Positions 7,830 through 15,245 of a stretch of 25,786 nt of DNA are shown piece by piece. A program made the position numbers and the translations under genes. The stretch spans positions 1 to 25,786 of the forward strand of contig CAYPMK010000019.1 of the NCBI GenBank assembly GCA_964411885.1, in the 5' to 3' direction. The stretch is from JAKLHL01 sp964411885. GTDB lineage: Bacteria; Bdellovibrionota; JAFGOL01. Below the pieces are notes generated by a model, which was not told the origin of the DNA, made no database searches, and saw only the letters and a list, made by a program, of their open reading frames with translations. Numbering within the stretch: the first letter of the stretch is position 1; each line of letters opens with the position of its first letter.

Positions 7830-8837
7830 TTACTGGAATAAAAAATTCACCCTCTCATCAAGTGGAGCACCGTCGAATTTTGGGAACCTAATAGCCCTTA
7901 CCCAAAAAAGGACACATCTTTCTACAGCAGGATCTTGTAATGTGGAATTGCTTATTGTGGCCCTAGATACTATACCTGTGTTCTGTATTATCATTCTAAC
8001 AGTTACTCTTTGTCCTCCTGCAGAGCCTCTTTTCCTTTCGTAGCAGGTGTCTATCTTCTTTTTTTGCATATTAACATATCTTGCTATTTCGTTAGTCTGT
8101 AATCTTCTAACAGGTTTCTTAGGTGCTGTAGCTACTTTAGGTCTTAAGATTTTCTTTTGTGTTTCTATTTTTGGTGCTTCAACAGGGAGTGGCTCAACTA
8201 TTGGTGGGGCTATTGGTTCTGGATTCAGTGCTATGGCTTTTTCTATTGAGAAGGTCTTTTTTTCGTTAGCTTTTACTAGTATCTCGTTTCCTTCTTGATC
8301 TCTTACTTTTGCTTCTCCTATTTTTATCCATATTTCAGCTTTCTTGGTGTCTTTATCAACGTTAATAGAGAACTCAGATTGGCCTTTTACTTCTGTAGTG
8401 GTTTTATCAGCGTGTATCATAAGAGTTGCATTGCTTGCTGTAGTGTTGCTGGCCTGTAAAGATCCCCTGTCAAAATTTATCTCTATAAGGTTGGCCGCTT
8501 CTTGTTTTGGATTTTCTATAACTATAAGGGATCTTTCTCCGACGTTGATTATGTAACCAATATCAAAAGCGATGAGTGCATTGGAATCATACCCTGTGGA
8601 TACTGAATCCATAAGAGCCAGTCTTTCTTTTGTTACCATGTTGTTCCAGATGGTATCGTTGGACCTTTTTATAGCGACGTTCTTTCTGTAGTCATTAACG
8701 CTTGCAATTGATCTTTTAGGGGCTTTTCTTTCTGTCTTTCCCAAAAGGTCCAAGAAGAAATGAGTTATATCTTGTTGATAATAGATAAAAGACAAGAACA
8801 TTAATATTAACACTATTAAAGTTATTATTTTTTTCAT
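7830..8837 (-). CDS. FecR-like domain protein with TonB-like AgmX/PglI-type C-terminus
   Basis: 335-residue envelope protein. Residues about 4-20 form an N-terminal membrane anchor. Residues about 45-200 resemble the FecR fold (VSTGYDSNALIAF, RGSLQASN, GEAKVRDQEGNEILVKANEKKTF). Residues 205-245 are a Pro-rich linker, as in TonB-type proteins that span the periplasm. Residues 248-335 match the AgmX/PglI-type C-terminal domain known mainly from myxobacteria, with the conserved cysteine pair C265 (DTCYERK) and C308 (ERCVLFW) and the final IRFPKFDG. Such proteins are tied to gliding or envelope machinery in Myxococcus, but the role here is unknown. It overlaps the AMIN-type gene upstream by ATGA (8834-8837). 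Confidence 0.82.
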   Translation of the reverse strand: MKKIITLIVLILMFLSFIYYQQDITHFFLDLLGKTERKAPKRSIASVNDYRKNVAIKRSNDTIWNNMVTKERLALMDSVSTGYDSNALIAFDIGYIINVGERSLIVIENPKQEAANLIEINFDRGSLQASNTTASNATLMIHADKTTTEVKGQSEFSINVDKDTKKAEIWIKIGEAKVRDQEGNEILVKANEKKTFSIEKAIALNPEPIAPPIVEPLPVEAPKIETQKKILRPKVATAPKKPVRRLQTNEIARYVNMQKKKIDTCYERKRGSAGGQRVTVRMIIQNTGIVSRATISNSTLQDPAVERCVLFWVRAIRFPKFDGAPLDERVNFLFQ

Positions 8838-9214
8838 TCTACGTCTATTACCACCCTTGAAGGATTAGGCAGGGCAAATATTTCCTCCGAAATTTTTTGT
8901 TCAGGGTTGCTTATGAAAGTTAGTATGACTTCTTTTTCATTATTTAGTGCTATAAGTTCAACCCTTTCTATATTTTTGGTTTTTTCTAGTACCTTTATGA
9001 ACTCTGGCACCCTTTGTTCATTAATAGTTGCTTCAATGGTTAAGTATATCTTATCTTTAGTTTTTTTTACATAAAAGGAGGGTTCTTTTTGGCCATCAAG
9101 ATCTATAACTATTCTGTGCTTTTGGCCATCTTTTGCAGTTCTTATGTTGCTTAACTCTGCAGCAGACATACCAAAACTAGTTAAAAATATGAATATCATA
9201 AAAGCTATGCGCAT
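8834..9214 (-). CDS. Small secreted AMIN-type domain protein
   Basis: 126 residues: signal peptide (cleavage after about residue 18, GMSAA) and one compact beta-domain. The pattern HRIVIDLDGQKEPSFYVKK near the start and ALPNPSRVVIDVE at the very end is that of AMIN domains, which target amidases and secretins to peptidoglycan. Unlike usual AMIN proteins it carries no enzyme or secretin module. The ATG at 9214 has AAGGAG upstream with good spacing. It is first in the minus operon and couples to the FecR/AgmX-type gene. A degenerate amidase without an AMIN domain lies about 2.4 kb away on the other strand, so the two could work together; this is inference. Confidence 0.75.
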   Translation of the reverse strand: MRIAFMIFIFLTSFGMSAAELSNIRTAKDGQKHRIVIDLDGQKEPSFYVKKTKDKIYLTIEATINEQRVPEFIKVLEKTKNIERVELIALNNEKEVILTFISNPEQKISEEIFALPNPSRVVIDVE

Positions 9215-9370
9215 TACACCCGCTCCTTAAAGAGAATGATATCACAAAAAGCCCTAGTGTATAGTTTTTGTGCAGTTGACTTGAAACTGTAAGGATTTTT
9301 GTTAGAATAAAGGGGTGTTCAGTGTAGTTGTAAAATATAAAATCTAATGATTTTAATAATTTAATGTTTG

Positions 9371-9386
9371 TGGCACAGGGGTTGCA
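9371..9386 (+). promoter_or_regulatory. Sigma-54 (RpoN) promoter, -24/-12
   Basis: TGGCACAGGGGTTGCA matches TGGCAC-N5-TTGCA, with GG (9372-9373) and GC (9384-9385) exactly 10 bases apart. It is nearly identical to the element at 1412, and the following AATATAAGTGCGA resembles AATAAGTGTGA there. Transcription would start near 9397, leaving about 50 bases of leader before the ATG at 9450. An imperfect dyad CAGTT-N7-AACTG at about 9274-9290 lies 80-100 bases upstream, where an activator could bind, but it is not shared with the other promoter. Confidence 0.88.
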
Positions 9387-9449
9387 AACAATATAAGTGC
9401 GAGGAACTCATAGATTATGAAGAGAATAATAAAAAGAGGAGAAAAAATC

Positions 9450-10007
9450 ATGAAGGGGAGATTTTTTACACTAATAATCGGACTTAGCTTGGTGCTATCT
9501 GGCAATTTATTTGCAACAAATGACCCAGTAAAAGTTGGTGAAACTTATGTTCAAGGGGGCAACACCACCATAATACTTCCAGATAATACGATAGATCTTT
9601 CTAATCAGGGTAAAAACGGTTCTGGTACAGACGCAACTGTAGTTTGTAGTACTCCAATACCAGCAGTTGAACTATTTAAGGGTGTTGTTAGTATACACGC
9701 TATAAATAAATATACTCAGTTAGAGAACAACAAAACTGTATTCAACTATCTTACAACTATGGGTATATACAATGGTACAGTTGCTAACGTAAGCTTTGAT
9801 GGAAAGAGAGGCAAAATATCTAGTTGGACTACACAACAATATACTCCGGGTTACTGGGGAACACAGGAAGCTATGATAGCCGTTTATGCTAATAATCCTT
9901 GGCTTATGATGGGTGCTGGTAGTGGATTTGGATCTTCTGGTTATGGAATGTCAAATTACATGAACTGGGGCGCTTATTCTACAGCTATGCAATTCCCTAG
10001 AGTTTAA
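9450..10007 (+). CDS. Sigma-54-controlled exported protein, unknown
   Basis: 185 residues from the ATG at 9450, chosen because AGAGGAG (9435-9441) is ideally placed. An in-frame ATG at 9417 would add 11 charged residues and has no Shine-Dalgarno. The signal peptide cleaves at about LFA-TND. The mature protein has a beta-rich N-terminal half (GGNTTIILPDNTIDLSN), one cysteine, and an aromatic/Gly/Met-rich tail (YTPGYWGTQEAM, GAGSGFGSSGYGMSNYMNWG) reminiscent of surface or self-assembling proteins. No family is recognised. It stands alone between a sigma-54 promoter and a perfect terminator, implying conditional and possibly high expression. It has the same length as the lipoprotein at 1472, but I see no convincing sequence similarity between them. 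Confidence 0.8.
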   Translation: MKGRFFTLIIGLSLVLSGNLFATNDPVKVGETYVQGGNTTIILPDNTIDLSNQGKNGSGTDATVVCSTPIPAVELFKGVVSIHAINKYTQLENNKTVFNYLTTMGIYNGTVANVSFDGKRGKISSWTTQQYTPGYWGTQEAMIAVYANNPWLMMGAGSGFGSSGYGMSNYMNWGAYSTAMQFPRV

Positions 10008-10034
10008 TTTAAGAAATAGAAAAAAATAAAATAT

Positions 10035-10070
10035 AAGAGGCCGTTCCCAAAAGGAACGGCCTCTTTGTTT
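10035..10070 (+). terminator. Intrinsic terminator after the 9450 gene
   Basis: Perfect 13-bp stem 10035-10047 / 10053-10065 (AAGAGGCCGTTCC with its complement), loop CAAAA, followed by the T-rich TGTTT. It ends the single-gene sigma-54 unit and insulates it from mtnP. The loop CAAAA is the same as in the terminator at 2674. Confidence 0.92.
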
Positions 10071-10089
10071 ATAAAGAACATAAGAATTC

Positions 10090-10116
10090 TTGATAAAGAT
10101 ATTCTTCTAGTATAAA
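10090..10116 (+). promoter_or_regulatory. Possible sigma-70 promoter for mtnP operon
   Basis: TTGATA (10090-10095) and TATAAA (10111-10116) are both close to consensus, but the spacer is only 15 bases. A TTCTTG at 10087 would give 18. It is the best candidate between the terminator at 10035 and the mtnP start at 10156. Confidence 0.4.
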
Positions 10117-10155
10117 CATTTTTCTGGCCATTAAGTTAAAGAGGGGGAACGCATA

Positions 10156-11055
10156 ATGCCAGAAATAAAAAAAATAGGTGTAATAGGCGGTAGTGGGCTT
10201 TATGAAATGGACGGGCTTCACAATATAGAGGAGCTACAAGTTCAAACACCGTTTGGTGATCCTTCTGACAAATATCTTAAAGGCACAATACAGGCTGGAA
10301 AAGAAGAGCTTGAACTCTATTTTCTTCCAAGACATGGCAAGGGACACAGAATAAGTCCTAGCGAAATAAATTCAAGGGCCAACATCTATGGTTTTAAAAA
10401 ATTGGGAGTAAAGGCACTGCTTTCTGTGAGTGCAGTTGGTAGTCTTAAACAGGAAATAGCCCCCGGTGATATAGTATTCATAGACCAGTTCATAGATAGG
10501 ACTAAACTAGACAGAGGTCATACTTTTTTTGGTAATGGCGTTGTTGGGCATGTTCCGCTAGGTCACCCAGTGTGTCCAATCCTAAATGACCTCTTAAAGA
10601 AGGCAGGACAGGGCAAGGGGCGTACTTATGCCGGTGGCACATATGTTTGTATAGAAGGGCCACAATTCTCTACAAAGGCTGAATCTAACTCGTATAGAGC
10701 TCTTGATATAGACGTTGTAGGTATGACGGCTTGCCCAGAATATAAACTGGCCAGAGAAGCTGAACTGCATTTTGGAATAATGGCACTTTCCACAGACTAT
10801 GATTGTTGGAAAGAGGATGAAACTCACGTTACAGTGGATGCAGTAATGCAGATAATGAAGAACAACGTTGCTAAAGCAAAATCAATAATAAAAGATGTGC
10901 TACCACTTATAGCAGAGAACTGGGGAAAAATGGAAGAATGTCCTTGTGGCTTTGCTTTGAATAACGCCGTTATGACAGCACCAGAAAAAATACCTCATGA
11001 TACATATTCCAAGTTAGAGCTTTTGATAGGTAAATACATACAAAGGAAGAATTAA
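10156..11055 (+). CDS. mtnP: S-methyl-5'-thioadenosine phosphorylase
   Basis: Phosphorolyses methylthioadenosine, the by-product of polyamine and quorum-signal synthesis, to adenine and methylthioribose-1-phosphate. At 299 residues it is slightly longer than many bacterial members. Family motifs are clear: GVIGGSGLY at the start, FLPRHGKGHRISPSEINSRAN, LLSVSAVGSL, DIVFIDQFIDRT, GGTYVCIEGPQFSTKAES, DVVGMTACPEYKLAREAEL and the purine-binding STDYDCW. The TDYD aspartates suit a 6-aminopurine as in MTAP rather than guanosine/inosine phosphorylase. The Shine-Dalgarno AGAGGGGG precedes the ATG. It ends 2 bases before a PfkB-type kinase gene, suggesting a salvage pair. No other methionine-salvage genes are present. 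Confidence 0.92.
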   Translation: MPEIKKIGVIGGSGLYEMDGLHNIEELQVQTPFGDPSDKYLKGTIQAGKEELELYFLPRHGKGHRISPSEINSRANIYGFKKLGVKALLSVSAVGSLKQEIAPGDIVFIDQFIDRTKLDRGHTFFGNGVVGHVPLGHPVCPILNDLLKKAGQGKGRTYAGGTYVCIEGPQFSTKAESNSYRALDIDVVGMTACPEYKLAREAELHFGIMALSTDYDCWKEDETHVTVDAVMQIMKNNVAKAKSIIKDVLPLIAENWGKMEECPCGFALNNAVMTAPEKIPHDTYSKLELLIGKYIQRKN

Positions 11056-11057
11056 AG

Positions 11058-11966
11058 ATGAAAAGAACCATCCTTGTTGCTGGTACTATGGCCTTTGACA
11101 CATTAGAGACTCCTTTTGGCAAAAGAGAAAAAATATTAGGCGGATCTGCAAATTTCTTTTCTTTAGCCGCCTCTAATTTTACCAAGGTAGAACTTTCATC
11201 CATACTTGGATCTGATTTTCCCAAAGAACATATTGAATATATGAATTCAAGGGGCATTGGTAGTAGTAATACGGAATGGGTAGAGGGAAAAAGCTTTCAT
11301 TGGGTGGCAAGGTATGAAGGCTGTATGAACGAGGCTGAAACACTTGAAACACATCTTAATATTTTGCCAGATTATAATCCAACTTTTGATGATAAAGCTA
11401 AAAAATGTGAAATATTGTTCTTGGCAAATTTTCATCCAGAAAAACAACTTCACGCTATTAAAGAGGCTGAAGGGACTAAGCTTGTGATATGTGATACCAT
11501 AAATTTTTGGATACAGAACAACTTTGATGCACTAAAGGAAGTGCTTAGAAGAACTAATATACTTGTAATTAACGAGAACGAAGTTCGCATGATATCAAAA
11601 GAGATGAACATAATGACAGCGGCTAAAAAAGTTCTTTCTATGGGTCCAAATACCCTTATAGTTAAAAGAGGTGAATATGGGTCTTTTGTTTGTAGAAAAG
11701 ACGAGATCTTCTATGTACCTGCATATCCTTTACAAACAGTTATAGATCCAACAGGAGCAGGGGATACCTTTGCAGGTGGTTTTACTGGTTATCTTGCTAC
11801 TAGCAAAGATTATAATTCCTTTAAAGAAATAAAAAAAGCCATGTTGTATGGCTCTGTTACAGCCTCTTTTACTGTAGAAGGTTTTGGTATAGAAAGGATA
11901 AAAACAGCAACGATGAGCGAGATACAAAAACGTTATGATGAGATGTTAAAGATGATAAGTTTGTAA
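11058..11966 (+). CDS. PfkB-family sugar/nucleoside kinase
   Basis: 302-residue kinase of the PfkB (ribokinase) family. It shows the N-terminal signature GGSANFFSLAASNF (28-41), an acceptor/ATP region NENEV with VKRGEYGSF, and the C-terminal signature DPTGAGDTFAGGF (230-242) with the catalytic base D236 in the anion-hole motif GAGD. The substrate cannot be read from sequence. Directly following mtnP, with Shine-Dalgarno inside the mtnP end, it may act on a nucleoside (for example adenosine) or on a sugar released in salvage. It lies 42 bases before eno. Alternatives are an adenosine-kinase-like or generic carbohydrate kinase; specificity is low confidence, family high. Confidence 0.87.
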   Translation: MKRTILVAGTMAFDTLETPFGKREKILGGSANFFSLAASNFTKVELSSILGSDFPKEHIEYMNSRGIGSSNTEWVEGKSFHWVARYEGCMNEAETLETHLNILPDYNPTFDDKAKKCEILFLANFHPEKQLHAIKEAEGTKLVICDTINFWIQNNFDALKEVLRRTNILVINENEVRMISKEMNIMTAAKKVLSMGPNTLIVKRGEYGSFVCRKDEIFYVPAYPLQTVIDPTGAGDTFAGGFTGYLATSKDYNSFKEIKKAMLYGSVTASFTVEGFGIERIKTATMSEIQKRYDEMLKMISL

Positions 11967-12008
11967 AGTACTTAATAAAGCAGTTAATAAAAAACCGGAG
12001 GTATATTT

Positions 12009-13301
12009 ATGTCTAAGATCAAACAAATAATTGCCAGAGAAATACTGGATTCAAGAGGTAACCCTACAATAGAGGCTGATATCACTTTAGAAAGTGGTAC
12101 TTGGGCAAGAGCCGCGGTACCAAGTGGTGCTTCTACTGGTAGCCATGAGGCCTTGGAACTTAGGGACGGAGATAAATCAAGGTATCTTGGAAAAGGTGTA
12201 AAAAAAGCTGTTTCTAATGTGAATGAAATAATAGCCCCAAAACTTAAAGGAGTAGAGGCTGATTACAAAAAATGTGATTCTATGATGCTTGAAATGGACG
12301 GTACCAAGAACAAGAGTAAACTTGGTGCGAATGCCATTCTTGCTGTTTCTTTGGCAGTGTTAAAGGCACAGGCAATAGAGAATAAAATGTCTCTTTGGGA
12401 ATTTATAAACAAGCATGAGTTCAGCGAGTTAAAACCAAAATTACCAGTTCCAATGATGAACATTCTTAATGGTGGTTCACATGCAGATACCAACGTCGAT
12501 ATACAGGAATTCATGATCATGCCTGTTGGTTTTGATTCTTTTGCAGAGGCGTTAAGGGCAGGGTCTGAAGTTTTCCATTCGCTTAAAAAAGTTCTTTCAA
12601 AGAATGGTTTGACCACATCTGTAGGGGACGAAGGTGGTTTTGCACCAAGTCTTCCTAATAACGAGACTGCACTAAAGTACATATCACAAGCAGTGAGCGA
12701 AGCTGGTTACACTGTTGGTAAGGATATAGTTTTTGCAATAGATGCTGCATCATCTGAGTTCTACAAGGATGGTAAGTATAACATAGACGGCAAAGACCTT
12801 AATTCAGAAGAGTTAGCTCACTATTATCAGGGTCTTTGTGAAAAATACCCGATAGTTTCCATTGAGGATGGTTTCTTTGAGGATGACTGGGCTGGATGGA
12901 GAAAATTTAGGGAACTTATGGGATCTAGGATACAGATAGTGGGAGATGATCTTTTTGTTACGAACATAGAAAGATTACAACGTGGTATAGACGAAAAAGC
13001 TGCAAATTCTATTTTGATAAAACTTAATCAGATAGGTTCTTTTACAGAAACTATTTCTGCAATAAAGCTTGCGTTCAAGAATAATTACACCGCTGTAATA
13101 TCACATCGTTCAGGAGAAACTTCAGACTCAACAATTGCAGATCTTGCAGTAGCTGTTGGAAATGGACAAATAAAGACCGGCTCTATTTCAAGAACAGACA
13201 GAATAGAAAAATATAATCAGCTCCTAAGAATAGAAGAAGAAATGAACAATAAAGGAATGAAACCTGTTTATAGAGGGAAAGAGCTACTTGGCAAAAATTG
13301 A
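12009..13301 (+). CDS. eno: Enolase
   Basis: Phosphopyruvate hydratase: 2-phosphoglycerate to phosphoenolpyruvate in glycolysis. The length of 430 residues is normal. Active site complete: catalytic pair E208 (VGDEGG) and K338 (IKLNQIG), K389 (GQIKTGS), magnesium ligands D245, E286 and D313, plus H158 and E167. The loop S-I-E-D is followed by GFFEDDW, where most enolases have PLxEDDW; SISRTDR replaces the usual SMSRSDR. The Shine-Dalgarno GGAGG lies 8 bases before the ATG. It follows the PfkB gene by 42 bases and its last 14 bases overlap the rnhA start. Its product PEP is a substrate of the DAHP synthase encoded 3.5 kb downstream, though the genes are not co-transcribed. Confidence 0.97.
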   Translation: MSKIKQIIAREILDSRGNPTIEADITLESGTWARAAVPSGASTGSHEALELRDGDKSRYLGKGVKKAVSNVNEIIAPKLKGVEADYKKCDSMMLEMDGTKNKSKLGANAILAVSLAVLKAQAIENKMSLWEFINKHEFSELKPKLPVPMMNILNGGSHADTNVDIQEFMIMPVGFDSFAEALRAGSEVFHSLKKVLSKNGLTTSVGDEGGFAPSLPNNETALKYISQAVSEAGYTVGKDIVFAIDAASSEFYKDGKYNIDGKDLNSEELAHYYQGLCEKYPIVSIEDGFFEDDWAGWRKFRELMGSRIQIVGDDLFVTNIERLQRGIDEKAANSILIKLNQIGSFTETISAIKLAFKNNYTAVISHRSGETSDSTIADLAVAVGNGQIKTGSISRTDRIEKYNQLLRIEEEMNNKGMKPVYRGKELLGKN

Positions 13302-13695
13302 GGCATATGTAGATGGCTCATGGATGGATGGCCGAGTAGGTTGGGCCACCGTTATAATCAAAAATGATGAGCTCTATGGTGAGTTCTCTGGAGTATTGGA
13401 CGACGAAGAGGTTCAGGGGACACGTCAGGTTGCAGGAGAGCTTAAAGCTGTAGAGCAAACTTTGTTTTGGTGTGTAGAGCAGGGAATAAAAGAAATAACG
13501 ATATATTATGATTACGCCGGTATAAAAGAATGGGTAACAGGTGCTTGGAAAGCAAAGATACCTGTTACCCAAAAATATAGGGATTATGTTAGGTCTTTAA
13601 ATGTAAAGATACATTGGGTTAAAGTTAAAGGTCATAGCGGCGTAAAATATAATGAAATGGCAGATAAGCTAGCTAAGAAAGTAATTAGCGATTAA
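13288..13695 (+). CDS. rnhA: Type 1 ribonuclease H
   Basis: Cleaves RNA in RNA-DNA hybrids (primers, R-loops). It has 135 residues from a TTG at 13288 with AGAGGG upstream, overlapping the end of eno by 14 bases. The catalytic acidic residues D9 (YVDGSW), E51 (AGELKA), D75 (YYDYAG) and D126 (MADKLA) are all present, as is the flexible-loop H116 (KGHSGVKYNE). It lacks the basic protrusion of E. coli RNase HI, as many compact RNase H1 proteins do. Its 3' end overlaps the convergent matrixin gene by 11 bases. It could also be called an RNase H-like protein of mobile elements, but the context is chromosomal. Confidence 0.9.
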   Translation: MAKIEAYVDGSWMDGRVGWATVIIKNDELYGEFSGVLDDEEVQGTRQVAGELKAVEQTLFWCVEQGIKEITIYYDYAGIKEWVTGAWKAKIPVTQKYRDYVRSLNVKIHWVKVKGHSGVKYNEMADKLAKKVISD

Positions 13696-14509
13696 ACTGT
13701 AATGCTATTCTGTTCCTTAGCACTCCAAGAGCAAGGAGTGGTAACAGCATCATTGCAAGGCTTGCACCTGTGCCACTGCTTGATCCGTTACCAGAGTTAT
13801 TACCAGTGATAGTTCCACAACCACCCCCAGAACCACCACTTGATGAATCTTCTGAATTATATCCTGCGCTACCGCCTGCTGCACCACTGTATATAACAAG
13901 ATATTTTCCACCATCTATGTCGTCTTGTGCTAGAGTTCTTGTTACTTTATAAGTCCTGCTTGCGCTCATTACTGCATTTTTTTGTTCAGAGTGTCCAAGA
14001 CCAAGAACATGCCCAAGTTCGTGTAGTGCTATCGTTTCAATATCATCACAGTAAGAATATTTTAATGGACACCTTTCTGAATCTGTTCCCCATCCAACTT
14101 TTTGTGCATTAAAAATAATAAAACCACTGCTCATTACACTTCCATCTCCATATTGTCCACCAACAGCCACAGTAGTATCTACGTCAAAACCAGTATCTGC
14201 GGTAAAATTAGTACTAAAAACCATAGCATTAACAGCGTCTGGATTCATTCCTTCAGAAGAGCTTAAACTTCTATCTATACTGCCTATTTGGAATATATCT
14301 ACCTCTATGCCACCGTTCCAAGAAGCCATTGCATTATCTATGGCTCTTTGTGTTTCTGCCGCAGAAATACCAGAATTATAAGGGTTGAGGGTCATAGTAA
14401 CAGGATATGAAGACCATCTTGCCCCAGATTCAGCAACGCTGTTTAATCTGTAAGAATGAACAGTACTTGCAAAGAACGAAAGTACAGCAACTAAGATAAA
14501 CTTCTTCAT
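13685..14509 (-). CDS. Secreted matrixin-family metalloprotease with C-terminal sorting-like tail
   Basis: 274 residues. The signal peptide ends about residue 19 (TVHS). The zinc-binding motif HELGHVLGLGH (H163, E164, H167, H173) and Met-turn M181 (NAVM) define an M10/matrixin metzincin. Residues about 32-70 include the usual YPVTMTLNPY and a helix before the active site. After about residue 208 comes a Ser/Gly-rich linker with Cys231 (GGGCG), then a hydrophobic helix ASLAMMLLPLLALGVL (249-264) and an Arg-containing end (RNR). This tail layout resembles MYXO-CTERM or GlyGly-CTERM sorting signals, so the protease may be surface-anchored and later released. It starts by ATGA overlap with the upstream secreted protein (14506-14509), with its own GAGGAG Shine-Dalgarno. 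Substrate unknown. Confidence 0.88.
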   Translation of the reverse strand: MKKFILVAVLSFFASTVHSYRLNSVAESGARWSSYPVTMTLNPYNSGISAAETQRAIDNAMASWNGGIEVDIFQIGSIDRSLSSSEGMNPDAVNAMVFSTNFTADTGFDVDTTVAVGGQYGDGSVMSSGFIIFNAQKVGWGTDSERCPLKYSYCDDIETIALHELGHVLGLGHSEQKNAVMSASRTYKVTRTLAQDDIDGGKYLVIYSGAAGGSAGYNSEDSSSGGSGGGCGTITGNNSGNGSSSGTGASLAMMLLPLLALGVLRNRIALQFNR

Positions 14510-15075
14510 CTTGTACTCTCCTCAGCAACTTTCTTTATCATCGCTTTCATTTGGGATATGGTCTTTTGTTCAACAACAGGAGTTTCAAAACTTACTTGTC
14601 CTTTGTCTCCTTTTCTTACGAACATAGCAGTTGTTTCTGCAGTATCGTTGATCAATTTGTCTCCAGCTACGTGATACAGTCCCTGAACGTTACCAGCTAC
14701 GTAAAAGAAACCACTTTCTGCAAGTTTTAATGCCACAAAAACATCTCCATCCTTAACGAATTGTGGTCTTCCTTCTATAACTAGTTTCTTTCCGTCTACT
14801 TCTCCACCCATTAGCCTTATAGGTAGTTCGTCACCCTCTAATATTTCCATAGCTCCATTCTGTTTGTGTATTTCATTAACTTTTAATGTTATGTATTCAA
14901 AAGGAACGTCATTCTCTAATCTCGCTGTGATATCAATAACTGTTGCAGAAACTACGAATTCTGCTCTCTCAATTATTGTTTCTGCTTTTTCTTCCATTAT
15001 GGTTGTAGAATATGCGTTTGTTGGGAGGATCATCAGGGCCATCAAAAGATTTAAACAACATACGTACAGCTTCAT
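14506..15075 (-). CDS. Secreted protein of a matrixin-linked pair, unknown
   Basis: 189 residues with a signal peptide (CCLNLLMALMILPTNAYS). The mature domain has the pattern SATVIDI...ITLKVNEI...GDELPIRLMGGEVDGKKLVIEGRPQFVKDGDVFVALKL...FYVAGNVQGLYHV. I associate this pattern with small exported proteins next to matrixin genes in deltaproteobacteria, but I cannot name a family. The C-terminal ~50 residues are Lys/Glu-rich and helical. It has a GAGGAG Shine-Dalgarno (15084-15089), a consensus promoter at 15175-15203, and ATGA overlap with the protease gene, so the two are made together. It could be a chaperone, inhibitor or substrate-recognition partner of the protease; this is inference. Confidence 0.75.
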   Translation of the reverse strand: MKLYVCCLNLLMALMILPTNAYSTTIMEEKAETIIERAEFVVSATVIDITARLENDVPFEYITLKVNEIHKQNGAMEILEGDELPIRLMGGEVDGKKLVIEGRPQFVKDGDVFVALKLAESGFFYVAGNVQGLYHVAGDKLINDTAETTAMFVRKGDKGQVSFETPVVEQKTISQMKAMIKKVAEESTR

Positions 15076-15174
15076 CTTTTTTTCTCCTCTTTTAACTTTT
15101 AGACAGTTTAGAATCCTCCTTCGGTTAATTTAAAGAGAGCAAGGGCACAAAAAAACCGATAACTCATAATTAAC

Positions 15175-15203
15175 ATTATACATTACTAAAAATGAAAAGT
15201 CAA
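15175..15203 (-). promoter_or_regulatory. Sigma-70 promoter for the secreted protein-matrixin pair
   Basis: On the minus strand TTGACT (15203-15198) and TATAAT (15180-15175) are separated by exactly 17 bases, a near-perfect housekeeping promoter. The start would be near 15168, giving a leader of about 90 bases before the ATG at 15075. It shows that the pair is transcribed independently of the sigma factor gene upstream. Confidence 0.82.
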
Positions 15204-15245
15204 TAAATAATTTTTAGGTCAAAATTGCTTGAAGTTATATCTATA

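Noticed and set aside
9276..9308. TTGACT with TAGAAT downstream, as a sigma-70 promoter for the 9450 gene
   Set aside because: The spacer is 21 bases, while the sigma-54 element nearer the gene is perfect.
1472..10007. The two sigma-54-controlled first genes being paralogues because both have 185 residues
   Set aside because: Reading the two proteins side by side shows no convincing shared motif; the equal length seems to be chance.
12263..12682. 139-codon minus-strand frame inside enolase
   Set aside because: Shadow frame antisense to a fully conserved enolase.
15135..15155. Sigma-54-like GTGCCC-TTGC on the minus strand upstream of the 15075 gene
   Set aside because: The -24 GG is TT at the required 10-base distance, and a near-perfect sigma-70 promoter is present instead.
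15131..15162. TAAA ... CCGATAA on the plus strand, like a sigma-28 promoter
   Set aside because: The spacing between boxes is 21 bases rather than about 15-16, and it points away from any plus-strand gene.
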